DNA of 64,000 nt from Lepidostoma basale (GCA_022606425.2 JAHDVF020000595.1:62001-126000), one strand, 5' to 3'. Numbered from the stretch's first letter, positions 21,655 to 32,691 are shown. Notes: generated by a model not told the origin, from the letters alone. A program made the numbers and translations.

Positions 21655-22388
21655 TTACCCCAGGTGCCATCCGTACGTGGCGGGCTTCCTAGTCGTGGAA
21701 GCAAAGCTTCTGGAGCTGGAGTGGCTGGAACTCTGTCCGTAGTTCTTGGCGTAGTATCCGTTTTGCTGCGTAGGCTGGGCGGCTTGGCCGTTTGACGGCT
21801 GCTGGTATGATGGATAATACCCGCCCTGTCTTTGATAAGGATTTTGATCGTTGTTGGGGAGCGAGGGGTATAGAGAATGAGAGTTTGAAGGGTTACCGTA
21901 CGGATTTGATGGATTCCTGTAGGGATTTGAAGGATTTGGGTTTGTATTCCTGTTTTCTATTAACCCAGGTCTAGTGAGCGATGGATTGAAGGCAGGAATT
22001 CCTTTAGTGAAGTTTGAGAGGAAATTAGACAAAATGGAAGTGAGCGGATTGCCACCATTGCTACCACTTCCGCCAGAATTGCTTCCAAAGCCAAAGGCAG
22101 AGAAGGGATTCGGAAAACTGCCTCCACTGCTTGATCCACCGTTGTTGCTGCTTCCGCCGTAATGGCTCCCGCCTCCCGAACTGCCCCCGTAAGGGTTGCT
22201 GCCTCCGTAAGGATTACTGCCGCCATAAGGATTGTTGCCTCCTGAGTTGCTCCCGAAGGATGATCCCCTTGGAGGTGCCGGGGGAGGATAGTTGGGGACT
22301 TCATCAAATCTTGGTGGAGGCGCTTGCGGTTTTAAGTCCGCAATCGGTTTCGGGGTGGTTGGTTTTGCGACTGGCACATTGTGAGTTT
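21655..22388 (-). CDS. Low-complexity terminal exon of the Gly-rich protein gene
   Basis: The acceptor is tatttttcag and the stop TAA is at 21657-21655. The exon is much more G/C-rich than its surroundings, which fits constrained Gly/Pro codons. It encodes repeats of NPYGGS and NPSNPY. Confidence 0.88.
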
Positions 22389-25170
22389 CTGAAAAATACG
22401 AGTAGACATGAATGGTACATAATTTAAAATTAAGATTTTTATAATGATGAAGGATGAAAACCTTCAAAACATTTTAAAAAGTGAATAAATTGTTTGAAAC
22501 AAAGGATAAGAATTCTGCTTTTTTTCTATTTATAATGTCAATAGTAACCACAAACTCTCCTATGAAAATAAATTCAACATCTGTCAAAGGAAGAAAACTA
22601 AAAATTAATTGGCAGTGAGTCAACTTCACGCTTACAAGCTCAGCTTTTATTTCTGTTAATCCTAAATTTGTCTTTTACAATCTTGCCACGTAAACAGTTC
22701 TCGGTTCTCTACTTCGATACAAATAACGTAGATTGATTGAAGTTAATGCGTACATGTTATAGAAGGTCAACTGATATGAAACACTATTATTGACCCATCC
22801 GAAACAGATTGTGAATATTAAAAAAATTATTATGAGTTATTGTATATTGAAAAATAGAATTTTTTATGAATTAAAATACTATTACTGTTAAAATTTATAA
22901 CACTGTTATAATAATATATCACAATTTATTTTTATTCACTGAGAATGTCGCGACAGCTGTTTTGCCAACCGATGTTGGGATCATCAGGTGTAACAATAAA
23001 CCAGATTATTGTAACACCTGATGATGCCAACAAATTTTAACAGTAATAATATTGCAGTATCATATTGTTTCGGCCAAAACAATGGATTATTTAATTAAAA
23101 TGCTGTTTTTTCCACTTTTGAGTTTATTTTTCTCGACATGTTTTAAAATTAATATATGTTTTAAATTAGATTGAGGTTATGAATAGTACTTGGAAAATTT
23201 GCAAAAAAAGTATGTGAATAATTTTGGTCTATGTTATTTTGTTTATGGTGTTTCCTTAAGTTTTTTTTTTGCCTGCAGATAAGTATGTAGTTTTATTTAT
23301 GGAAACTAAGAACGTAAGATGGTGTTCTTGTACCGACTCTTATATATGGAAGCGAAGCATGGAACTGGCAAAAAAAGGGTTAAAATAGTGTAAATGCATT
23401 AGAAATGAAATTTCTTAGAGGAATGTGCGAAAAACTGTTCATGATAGTGTCAAATGAAAATAAAAAAAGCGAATGCGGTGCGAATGAAATTGTTAGGTAC
23501 AAAATAATGAAAGGTACATTAAAATGGTATGGACATGTGGAAAGAATGAATGAAGAAAGAATGATAAAAATGTATATACTCGTAACATCAATTGGGATAA
23601 AATATTATTTTTTGATTATTTTAATACTTGTCACGTTTGTTGGTCCAAATCCAATCCTCAATTGGTGTGACGTCCAAATTAAGAACACCATTTATTTTGT
23701 ATACAACAATCATTTAAACCCAATAACTGTATCCAATTTATTTTAGCTATTATATTGATTCTCATGACATGTAATAGGTGGCTAATCTATCACCATTTTA
23801 TTGTCACGTGAATTCTACACCAGATCAGAGACAGTCTGACAATCACACGGCCGTCGCAGGAAGCCGAACCCCGGACCTTACGTATGGCAGTCAAAGCACT
23901 TGCCACTCTGCTATGTTGACGGTTTAAAGCATCTATTTGAGAACAGGTAAAATACCAGGAACGTATGAGAGATGGTTTGACTTTAGGAATACAAGATACT
24001 CTCTAAAGTTAAGGTATTTGTCTTCTGAATGTACTTTCACTAATTTGAAAGACGTTGATCTCCGAAGCGATCATGTTCAGCAGTTTGATAGCTCTCCCCA
24101 CCGCCATCACCATAGTTACAGTATTGAGTTCAATTTGTGGCAGAAGGTATAATATTTTATATATAATGAAAAAAAAACTTGAAAAAAAAAACTCATCCTA
24201 CCACCATCTGCAGCAGTCTTCTTCTTGCAAGTGGGATAGGACCCGCAGTCAGAAGTCCTTCCATAACTACAAGGATCCTCCACCAGCACACACGTCTCGC
24301 TGTTTAGGCACCCAATGTCCTTGCAGGACCTGCCATACTCTGAAAATAATACATAAATAACATTAAATAAAGCCGTAAATGAAGGAATCTACTGGTTTGA
24401 GAATAGGACACTGAAATAAACTTTTCATTAATATATCAAATTTTAGACATTTAAAAGACCGGAGGGAAGATGCAGCGTGGGAAGACCACGGCTTCGTTGG
24501 CTGGACAGTGTTCTGAAGGACCTATTTGGGAGTCAGACCAGAGGCGCAGAAGTCCAGGGGTCGTGATTGGGATGGCTGGATAAACTTTTCGAAAGGCGGC
24601 CGAGGTCCACCCAGGACTGTAGAGCCAAAGAGAAGAAGTAGTTTTCTGCATGTCTATGGGAATCGTTTCCATAAAATATAATAAAACATCTAGAAAACAT
24701 GTTTTGAATTAATATTAAATATTCGATATGAAGTTTTTTGTATTATATAATATAAGCATAAACAATAAATTCTCCATCAGCCTGTTTCCATCCACTGCTG
24801 GTTGTAAGCTTCTCCACCTCCATGTCATCCCTCTCGGACTCTCGCCAGTGTTCCCCAGGCCCTTCTTGCTGTCTGCACAATATCATCGCTCCACCTGGTA
24901 GGCTATTTCCTGACACTTCTCCGGCCCAACCTTGACCTCCATTTAGTAACGCTCTGGTTCCATCTTCCATCATCCTGTCGGCACATGTGTCCAGCCCATT
25001 CCCACTTCATCCTCGCAATGCGTATCCCTATATTGGTGACCTTTCCACGGCCCGTTGTGTTACTTTAAACAATAAATAATGATACATAATTAAGGTTGTT
25101 TTTTATACTCACTAGAAAAGGCATTGGCTGATAGCACCAATAGAAGGCATAGAAAATAAGATGACCACAT
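21655..25170 (-). CDS. Secreted Cys-cluster, Gly/Ser/Asn/Tyr-rich protein (309 aa)
   Basis: Unrecognised secreted protein, possibly cuticular or extracellular-matrix. Minus-strand coding exons are 25113-25170, 24202-24339 and 21655-22388. Both introns are phase 1 with GT-AG sites. The signal peptide is MWSSYFLCLLLVLSANAFS (residues 1-19). Residues 21-65 carry six cysteines (25, 30, 36, 43, 51, 57), enough for three disulfides. Residues 66-106 are proline-rich. Then come three NPYGGS units (about 118-135), GGS-rich sequence, NPSNPY repeats, and a Gln/Ser/Tyr-rich tail ending YGWHLG, with no further cysteine. An acceptor just upstream of the ATG (25180-25182) implies a 5' non-coding exon elsewhere. 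The composition suggests an elastic or adhesive structural protein, but this is inference. Confidence 0.85.
22895..23100. repeat. Family B inverted pair (second arm truncated)
   Basis: The minus motif at 22952-22987 reads CTGATGAT, CCCAAC/GTTGGC, AAAAC, AGCTGTC; G12 is changed. The plus arm at 23018-23032 stops after ATGATGCCAAC. It lies in the second intron of the Gly-rich protein gene. Confidence 0.65.
23330..23575 (+). mobile_element. LINE-1f fragment
   Basis: It gives MYGSEAWNWQ-like, EMKFLRGMCEKLFMIVSNEN and GTLKWYGHVERMNEERMIK, then ends abruptly. It lies in the second intron of the Gly-rich gene. Confidence 0.8.
23698..23922 (-). mobile_element. tRNA-derived SINE, subfamily B
   Basis: The B-box-like CCGGGGTTCGGCTTCC is altered. 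The body ATAAAATGGTGATAGATT and tail B are clear. Confidence 0.75.
23925..24125 (-). mobile_element. CR1/Jockey-like LINE 3' fragment
   Basis: The blocks ATCTCCGAAGCGATCATGTT, TTTCACTAATTTGAAAGACG and ACCAGGAACGTATGAGAGAT match 50312-50940. It lies 77 bases from the six-cysteine exon. Confidence 0.7.
24202..24339 (-). CDS. Six-cysteine exon of the Gly-rich protein gene
   Basis: The acceptor is ttattttcag and the donor is GGTG|GTAGGA. The 138 nt encode KYGRSCKDIGCLNSETCVLV and then EDPCSYGRTSDCGSYPTCKK. Cysteine spacing is C-4-C-5-C-6-C-7-C-5-C. Confidence 0.85.
24370..24645 (+). mobile_element. LINE-4f C-terminal fragment
   Basis: It reads ESTGLRIGH, then RPEGRCSVGRPRLRWLDSVL, GWLDKLFERRPRSTQDCRAK and a stop. 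It lies in the first coding intron of the Gly-rich gene. Confidence 0.7.
24775..25065 (-). mobile_element. RTE-like LINE C-terminal fragment
   Basis: Frames give RMKWEWAGHMCRQDDGRWN and DMEVEKLTTSSGWKQADGEF. They are shifted several times. It lies about 50 bases from the signal-peptide exon. Confidence 0.7.
25113..25170 (-). CDS. Signal-peptide exon of the Gly-rich protein gene
   Basis: The ATG is at 25170-25168 and the donor TCTA|GTGAGT follows 25113. The exon encodes a textbook signal peptide with a hydrophobic FLCLLLVL core. The tract ttttttcag before it marks a spliced 5' UTR. Confidence 0.85.
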
Positions 25171-25589
25171 TCTGCTGATCTGAAAAAAAAAAAGTTTTCT
25201 ATTTGGATTGGTTCAACAAGTTAAAAATACAAAAGTTTTCACTTGAATTTTACGACTGGAACACCTGTTAATGCTGCCAAGGTCGATGTAAATTTGGTGT
25301 TACAAAACATAGGAAGTAAATAATGGTATATAACGGAATTATAGCGTCTAGACAATTCGATGTACAATTACGGAAAAAAAAAACGATATTTTTTGTCAAT
25401 AGATAGCAAACACAATGGAAAGCTATTTTAATATCAACTGATAATTAATTAATTTCACTTTATTTACAGTCTTAAAACGAAATTTTAGCTTAGACATTTA
25501 AGAGAAGATATTTAATAAAATATTTAAAAAATCAAATGTATTTGCTAAAATTTCTTGATGGAAGTATAGGCATTAAATAAAACTATGTT

Positions 25590-25735
25590 TATTTTTTAAA
25601 CTATGATATAACTTTTGTCTGTATTTCGAGTCCATCAATGCCAGCGAGCCTTACGAAACTGGTCGCTGTCGAAATAGAGACAAAAGTGGAAGTAGTTTAA
25701 AAAAAAACATAATTTTAATTAAGTTTAATATAATT
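25590..25735. repeat. Family F repeat
   Basis: Inverted arms (aactatgatataacttttgtctgtatttcg and cgaaatagagacaaaagtgg) flank a decayed motif containing GCCAGCGAGCCTTACGAAACTGGTC. A better copy is at 27345-27435. Confidence 0.55.
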
Positions 25736-25749
25736 ATATATTATAAGTC

Positions 25750-26545
25750 TTCCTTAATTTCTTGATTCGTTTATATCGTTAAAATTGATCTTCTTTATCA
25801 TTATTTCTTCATATATTATTTCATGGTCCAAGCCATCTTAGTGACCATTTCAATATTTTGTTTTTTATTCCATTTGCACAGCGTTCAAATCTTCTATTTG
25901 CATTTGTCACTCGATCATATAATATTTATCCTACATTATTCTAAGAGATCTTATTTATACTGCATTTATTTGATTTTCATCATTATTTTGCCAGTTTTTA
26001 CGATTTTATGTTTGAATTTATTATATTTATTAAAAGAAAACTAACTCACTAACTATCATGGCCTTCTCTCCGAATGTGTAGGCAGAAAGAATGGACTGTC
26101 ACACTTTACTTTCCTGACATACTATCTCGATTCCTCAACATTCATACATACTGTCATGCACTCACGTCGATTTGTCCGACTCCTCACGTGACCGATCTAC
26201 AATATTTGATTTATTAAAATAATTCCAATAAAAATAGCAAGATTTATTTTTATCTACAACTAACTAAACATCACGCCGTCTCTCCGAAGGGGTAGGCAGA
26301 AAGAATGGACTGCCACACTTTTCTTTCCTGACATTTCTCTCGTTTCCTCAACATTCATACATCGTGTCATGCACGACGGTCGATTTCTCTGACTCCTCAC
26401 GTGGCCGATATTCAATATTTGATTTATTTGATCGTGCCACGTTTTCTTTGGTCTTCTAGTTGCATTTAAACCGTTTACAAATAATTTTTTTACCATTGTT
26501 TCTTCATTCATTATTTCCATACAATATATTTTTAAAATCTCTAAA
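25750..26545 (-). mobile_element. Cluster of three LINE-1f fragments
   Basis: 25780-26000 is the HMERMNEE-to-WNWQ region. 26040-26200 and 26258-26540 are two 3' ends, each starting with a (TAAC)n-like tail and the GGCAGAAAGAATGGACTG block. The last encodes TRRPKKTWHDQINQILNIGH and RSQRNRPSCMTRCMNVEETR. Confidence 0.8.
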
Positions 26546-27085
26546 TGCATTGTATCATAGAATTTCAAAATGAAATCGTAACGCGATTTTTGTTTATGAG
26601 ATTCCAACTATTTTCAGAATGGTTATAAATGTTCTTCCAATCATAGTGCAATAAACAAAATTATTCCTGCATTTGAAATTTCAACACAAATCGAATTCGT
26701 ATGTGAATCTAGTTTGCTTCTATTAAGAATTTTACTCGTCTTTCGGGAGTATCAGTCCAATGGCTATTGCTACCCTACCTGTAGGAATTTACACACTTTG
26801 ATAGGGATGACGGTTAAATAGGGTGGCGTAATAAGGGGAGGTATAGGAGATCATGAATTGCTTATTAAGAAATGAGGACTGTACATTACAAAGGTGCCAA
26901 ATATCAAAAAGATAAAATGAGTTTTTGATCCCATTTGGTGTTAAACATAAAGGCCAATAACAAAGAACAAAATATTTGACTAATGTAGTGCAGTTTAAAC
27001 TTCACCCGTGTTACATAACAGGTGTATCAATAAATAAGTTTATCTGATGATTAATACGAACGAAAACGTCTTCTTCTAGATGCTT
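26545..27085. other. Intergenic stretch without recognisable features
   Basis: No open frame or repeat of this window is recognised here. Confidence 0.4.
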
Positions 27086-27094
27086 TATTATATT

Positions 27095-27235
27095 TTTGTG
27101 AATAACATGTTTCGCCTGTATAAGGAATCAACAGGTCATTTGATAATGCCTTAGACAGGCGTAACATATCATTTACATAAAATGTAATAAAACTTCTAGA
27201 AAACGGACGTTATCATTCGTATTAATGATTTGATA
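27095..27235. repeat. Family A inverted pair
   Basis: The minus arm (aacatgtttcgcctgtataagg) is followed by a plus arm TTTGATAATGCCTTAGACAGGC then GTAAC, and by the family-specific flank cataaaatgtaataaaactt. Confidence 0.65.
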
Positions 27236-27344
27236 TGGATTTTTTCATCTTTGTTCAAGAAACAATAATATTTTGATGATTTTACCGAAATCTCTTGATG
27301 GAAGCTCATATATATAAAAAAATCATTTTTTAATAACAACTTCC

Positions 27345-27435
27345 AATTTCGATCTTTTTATGACACTTCTTGGCTTGACAAATCTGAGTATGCCAGCTAG
27401 CTTGGCGAAACTGGTCACTGCCGAAATAAAGACGT
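27345..27435 (+). repeat. Family F hammerhead-like motif
   Basis: It reads CTGAGTAT, hairpin GCCAG/CTTGGC, GAAAC, TGGTC, ACTGCCGAAATAAAGACG. G8 of the core is T. Confidence 0.5.
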
Positions 27436-27454
27436 TTTATTTAATTATTTAAAA

Positions 27455-27640
27455 AAATGTATCACAATTCATTTTTGCCGCGACAGCTATTTCGCCAATC
27501 TATTTTGGCATCATTAGGTTTTAGAAAAAAACTGTAAAAAAAGAGAGATTAAGATTTGTTTGTAACATCTGATGATGCCAACATAGGTTGGCGAAACGGA
27601 TGTCGCGACAATCTCAAAAAAATAAATTGAGATACGTTTA
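27455..27640. repeat. Family B inverted pair, one arm with intact core
   Basis: Motifs lie at 27482-27517 (-) and 27569-27604 (+). The minus arm has CTAATGA, so G5 is lost. The plus arm is intact in both core strands. Confidence 0.7.
27569..27604 (+). ncRNA. Hammerhead-like motif, intact core (family B)
   Basis: It reads CTGATGA, T, perfect 6-bp hairpin GCCAAC-atag-GTTGGC, GAAAC, GGATGTC. The invariant residues C3, G5, A6, G8, A9, G12, A13 and A14 are all present. Helix I is only a distal TTGT/ACAA pairing by eye. Confidence 0.5.
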
Positions 27641-27990
27641 ATAACAATGTATTAAAATTAAAACATTTAATAATGTTTAAGTATCATAGTGTTACAGCCA
27701 GAACAATGGACAATCTAAAAAATATCATAATATAAGTAGGCAAAAACCCGGATGTCATAAAAAACAGTACGAGAATATTTTGAATACAATAGAACGAGAG
27801 AGGAATACTTCGATTCTTTCCGAAAGTAATTCGAAATGCACACGATGCGCATGTCCCTTGAACGTTTCTAGATTATTTTGAAATTTGTTCTGATTATTGT
27901 TGTATGACAGTAGTGTAGAAAACAAAAAAAGAACAATTCGGTGTTATTAATTGTGAAAGTTTTAACGTGTGTGATAAAAAATATTTAAAT

Positions 27991-28732
27991 AGTCCATTGT
28001 TTTGGCCGAAACACTGCGATGCTTCAACATTATTCCTGTAAAAATATAAAACACTGTTATAATATCACAATTTCTTTTTATTCACTCAGAGTGTCGCGAC
28101 AGCTGTTTCGCAAACCGGCGTAACAATAAACTAAAGTAACAAATGAAAAGACTATTTACAGGGCAAAACACTCATTAGTGTGGTTAGTCAAAGTAAAAAT
28201 TAAGTATGCGAAATTTGTTGACAATTTTACAAATAAATATAACAAAGGTGGGAAAAACAGTAATTAGAAGGGACAACTATACGTACAAGAAATGAAAGGG
28301 TATTGTCACAGTTCATATTAATTAGGTGAAGAAGCTAAACATAAAGCGATCGCTCAACCCAACCAATGACAAGTCACAAGTCTTGTAAGCGCCTCGGCCA
28401 CCATATTCTGTTCCCAGAAAACAATTTACATATTCGTCTCTATTGATACAATTAATCCTTATAAAAAAATAATTTATCCGCAATGGGTAAAATCCAGTAT
28501 TTGTCTACAAGAATTTGTATACATCAAAATGTTGTACAAATAATGTTATAATAAGCCAACACAATAAAAGTAGTAAGTAAAACTATAAATAGCAAGTCTT
28601 TTCATTTGTTACTTTAGTTTATTGTAACACCTGATGATGCCAACATCGGTTGGCGAAACAGCTGTTGCAACACTCTGAGTGAATAAAAAGAAATTGTGAT
28701 ATTATAACAACGTTTTAAATTTTAACAGTAAC
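27991..28732. mobile_element. Family B (Penelope-like) insertion with 13-bp target duplication
   Basis: The direct repeat aaaatatttaaat is at 27978-27990 and 28733-28745. Ends are agtccattgttttggccgaa and the inverted-type aaattttaacagtaac. Motif copies at 28098-28117 (- partial) and 28631-28666 (+) lie in inverted flanks about 460 bp apart. A piece of repeat W (28320-28465) lies in the middle. Confidence 0.65.
28631..28666 (+). ncRNA. Hammerhead-like motif, intact core, GTT site (family B)
   Basis: It reads CTGATGA, T, hairpin GCCAAC-atcg-GTTGGC, GAAAC, AGCTGTT. The site triplet GTT replaces GTC; GTT is permitted by the hammerhead NUH rule but usually slower. Confidence 0.5.
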
Positions 28733-29204
28733 AAAATATTTAAATTAAAACATAAAACTTATAACTGATTACGAGTGCACAGTTAACCATGTTTGTAAAG
28801 GGTAAAATATATTTTCTTTCGTGAATATTTCACGGGTTGCAACTAGTATATTTTAAATTCGTATTTCTGGGGAAATTTTGAGCAATACACAGAGCAAATA
28901 TTACCTAAATGTCCCTAGTTCAAAGAAAAAGTCGGTAAATAACACCGACACACATGTGATCGCCTACGCTGCATGGTTCCACCTACACTTGTACAATGGT
29001 TACATGTTCAAATATTTCTCAATCGATATGGATTTGTCTTATTGACTAGCCATTTGGACTTGATACTCAATATACACGTATTTTTAAATGAAATTACATA
29101 TGTATTTTTTAAACGGTTTTTATTCGATTCAACACAATCAATACAATGTAGGTAAGTTAATCATAATCATATATTTTTATTTCACGAATTAAAACTCTGT
29201 TTTT

Positions 29205-29300
29205 TTTCCACATTTCGGTTTATTTTTTTGGACATGTATCGATGGTTTTACACGTTCTTCGTCGGGAGAACGATATAAATAATATTATAAACGATATAGA
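29205..29300 (-). repeat. Family E hammerhead-like repeat, single arm
   Basis: The minus strand reads CGACGAAGAACGTGTAAAACC and then ATCGATACATGTCC. The stem and core are decayed. The flank gagaacgat matches 53750. Confidence 0.5.
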
Positions 29301-29344
29301 GATTATATCAATCTTATAGATATAAAATGTTAGAGTATGGTTAT

Positions 29345-29455
29345 TATAAATGATGCCAACTAGTTTCGCTTCGATCAAAGCTTCATCAAGGCAATATAAT
29401 AACTATTGCCGTCATGTAGCTTGGGTCCAAGCGAAACTAGTTGGCATCAATTATA
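29345..29455. repeat. Family G inverted pair of hammerhead-like motifs
   Basis: The minus arm has TTGATGA, A, hairpin GCTT-tgatcg-AAGC, GAAAC, TAGTTGGC. The plus arm has GTCATGTA, GCTTGGGTCCAAGC, GAAAC. Both arms end with TAGTTGGCATCA. Confidence 0.6.
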
Positions 29456-30064
29456 ATAACCTTACCATGATTAAATACAAAGTTTTTTATTTAAAAAATA
29501 TTTTTATTAATTTTTACGTTATTTCCGCGATAATAAGTGGTAATTTGTTAAACAAAACAGATTTAAAAGTCACAAAATGGAAAATAGGTGACATTATAAA
29601 TCATTTATTAAAAAAATGTTGACTTTAAATACTTAATCAAAACATAAGGTAATAACAAAAAAATAGTAAAATATTATACCTACATACATACATGGACACT
29701 CTACTATGAAATCAGTGAACAAAACCATGCGCTATTCGATTTTTAATTTTTTGTGACACCTAGTGGATTCAAAATTAAAACAGTTATTTATTTAGGTAAT
29801 ATTTCATGTTCAGAACCAATCTCTACCATTTTAGGTAATCGTAAACACGTTATAGATGGATATGCATAAAAATATGTTTGGTTTACATCTGTTCAAACAA
29901 AATATGTGTCTATTGTGCTCACACAAAAATGCGGTAGTGACGTTTGTAAAATATATTGAATCTACAAAGGAAAAAAAATACATGCGAAGTCTAACTAACT
30001 ATAAAACTGTGATGGACAGATATAATCTTTTATAATATATATTATGTTAATATTTTTTATATAC

Positions 30065-30760
30065 TATTCAACAACAACAAATCATCACGCCGTTTCCCCG
30101 GAAAGAAAATGTATCGCCACGTTACTCTATCCTGACATACTCCTCTTGCTTCTATCACGTTCATACAGTTATACAGGCATGTCGATTCTTCCGACTTCTA
30201 ACATGGCTGACCATTTAAATTATTGATTGACTCCGCAATCCATTCACATCGTTAACATATCGTCGGTTCAAAGGTAAAACTCATTAAGTGACATTTTAAT
30301 TTAATTTTTTTTTTGCAATTTCTGTATCAGACTTGTGAATTCTACGTCAGAAAATAATCACAAAGTGTTTTTATTAAAGAATAACTGTTATTCTTTAATA
30401 AATACACATGGTGATTATTATCTGACGTAGAATTCACAAGTCTGATACAGAAATTGCAAAAAATATATATTTTTTTTAAATGTCACTTAATGAGTTTTAC
30501 CTTTGAACCGACGATTTGCTTTCTTAACCTATAATATTTTTATTAATTATAAATGCATTCCATATGTCCAAACCAATGCAGGGATCTTTTTTATAATTTT
30601 GTTTATAATACTTTCTTCCGCTCTAGATTCCGCCCTTACATCACCATTTGAAATTCCATCATACATCGTCTTACCACAAATACGTATAAGGACATCATCT
30701 CTACCGCATTTATTCTAATCTCATCCTTATTTTGCCAGTTACAAACTTCGATTATATTTG
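30065..30760 (-). mobile_element. Diverged LINE-1f 3' region split by a foldback element
   Basis: 30065-30260 holds the 3' end (catcacgccgtttcccc). 30515-30760 continues with the RMCGKTMYDGISNGDV and HMERM-type region. The split point is the palindromic element at 30261-30513. Confidence 0.75.
30261..30513. mobile_element. Foldback MITE (253 bp palindrome)
   Basis: The ends cgtcggttcaaaggtaaaac and gttttacctttgaaccgacg are exact inverted copies. The two ~120-bp halves pair along almost their whole length. It inserted into LINE-1f sequence; no clear target duplication beyond AT. Confidence 0.8.
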
Positions 30761-31010
30761 TATAGAGTATTTGTATTTCATGCATATACATACACTACAC
30801 TCTACATTCCCATCTAACTATTAAGGTACGCAAACCGTCCAAAGTGGCGTTAGTTTACAAAAAAAAAAATTACGTGATATATTTTGAGGTTCTAAAAGCA
30901 ATCATTTAATTTTTTTTAATAAAATTCATTATCAGGAGAGAACTTATATCATGGTTAATAATTTATTTAATTTAATAAATAAAAAAATTATATCAGGAAA
31001 TATTATAAAA

Positions 31011-31263
31011 TTGAAGACTACAGGGGAAAAACAAGGAATGTCAGTTAAAATTCAAAATAAATGTAATAATGCCATCTAGCGGAATTTGTACGTATCTATC
31101 CACAGTAAAATTTTCATATTCAAAAATCATGTGTGTCATCGACTATGGCCAGATAATCGATTGCTAATTGCTAAGAAATATATAGACTTTGATTAGCTTT
31201 ATTCTCAATTTATTCAAATTAACCTTCTACCGACATTCCTTGTTTTTCCCCTGTAGTCTTCAA
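31011..31263. mobile_element. MITE with 32-bp perfect terminal inverted repeats
   Basis: The left end ttgaagactacaggggaaaa is exactly mirrored on the right, and identity continues to 32 bp. The interior shows no coding. The superfamily cannot be assigned. Confidence 0.8.
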
Positions 31264-31879
31264 TTAAACTTTGTTGCAAATTTACCACAAATACATTTTT
31301 CATAATATATTATATTATTTATAATAAATAAAAAAATAAATAATAACCAACGATTCAAGTATACCTAATATATAAATAAACAAAATAAACGTACACGTAT
31401 TTAAAAAATATTTTTCCACATTTGATTTTGTAACATGTAAGTAAAGAATTTTTTTGATTGAAATAAAAAAAAACATGAAATTAATACTCGTATAATTATG
31501 ATACAAAAACAATAAAAATCTCAGTTCATTTGATTCAAAATAATAATGTACTTACGTGAACAAAAACAAACCGATCACCGATACAAATTTAAATACTTTT
31601 TTAGTTTTAGTTCATTATACCGAAAAATTCCAAATCATCGTAGTATAAAAAGTGTATATCGATGCCACAACAATAGCATAAAAGTAGGAAGGCAAAAAAA
31701 AATCTACCACTTTATTGGTGAATAAACTGTTGGATAAAGAAATGAAAAGGCGCGTTGCTTCGCTCGAAGAGCACAAGTGTTTTGTTAACTTTGAAGCTTA
31801 ATAGTTTAATTATGTCGTATTGTACTATTAACAGGGGTCGAGAACATTTGAATAGAATTAAATATTTTTATACATAAAA

Positions 31880-32690
31880 CGGGCCATGGAAAGAACCTTG
31901 TTGGTTAACTCAAATACATTGCCAGCTCGCTAAGCCGGACGTTCCGTTATACGAACGATTCCACAATTTGCGCAATTCCTGAATTTGAAAAACTTTAATA
32001 AAAATAAAATAGAAGAGACGAAAATTTGTGTGTTGACCAAATTTACAAGGCCCATGAATCGGGGATGTATTGGCCCACGCCGCCTGACACAAATTTGGTC
32101 TCTTAAAGAACGAATAACTTTTATCTTCTTCCTAGTTTTCCCTTCACTGCTGGATATAGGCCTCTTCCATCTGTCTCCATTTTTCTCTATCCTGTGCCGC
32201 TTAAATCTTTTTTTCCCGGCGACCACAACAATATCGTCGGCCCATCTCTCCTGTGGCCGACCGACACCCCTTTTGTTTTCCCATGGCCTCCACTTTAAGA
32301 CTTTGAGAGTCCATCTTGAACTTGGCTGTCTGGCTACGTGTCCTGCCCATTGCCATTTCAATTTTGCGATCCGATCCATGATATCGGCGACTTTTGTTCG
32401 GCGTCTGATTTCTGTATTTTCTAATTCTATCAATCAGACTTATGCCTAACATTTGCCGCTCCATGGATCGTTGCGCCCATTTCAATTTGTGGACAGTATT
32501 TATGGTCAGGGACATTGTTTCCAAACCATATGTCATCACAGGCAAGATGCATGCTTCGTATGTTTTCCTTTTTAAATAACTTTTATGCCTTGCGCAAATG
32601 GATCTGGAAATCACAAACTTCGTTTGCTTGTTGTGGGAACTGCGATTAAGCCCCGTGCATTCAAATAAATCAGTCATCCTGTATGTTACC
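31880..32690 (-). mobile_element. RTE-like LINE C-terminal fragment
   Basis: Two overlapping frames give KTYEACILPVMTYGLETMSL, AQRSMERQMLGISLIDRIRK, then MDRIAKLKWQWAGHVARQ and KRGVGRPQERWADDIV. One frameshift separates them near 32410. It is one of the longest copies here. Confidence 0.85.
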
Positions 32691-32691
32691 G

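Larger units (their letters stand above)
27722..28855 (+). repeat. Dispersed repeat X, interrupted by a family B insertion
   Basis: The left part 27722-27990 and right part 28733-28855 (ending cgtgaatatttcacgg and caactagt) are collinear with 42496-43250. The insertion between them is flanked by aaaatatttaaat. Confidence 0.6.

Noticed and set aside
21960..22307. 115-residue alternative frame within the Gly-rich exon
   Set aside because: Low-complexity G/C-rich DNA leaves several frames open. Only the frame with matching splice phases to a signal peptide is supported.
31985..32449. 154-residue plus-strand open frame
   Set aside because: It is the antisense shadow of the RTE-like LINE C-terminus on the minus strand.
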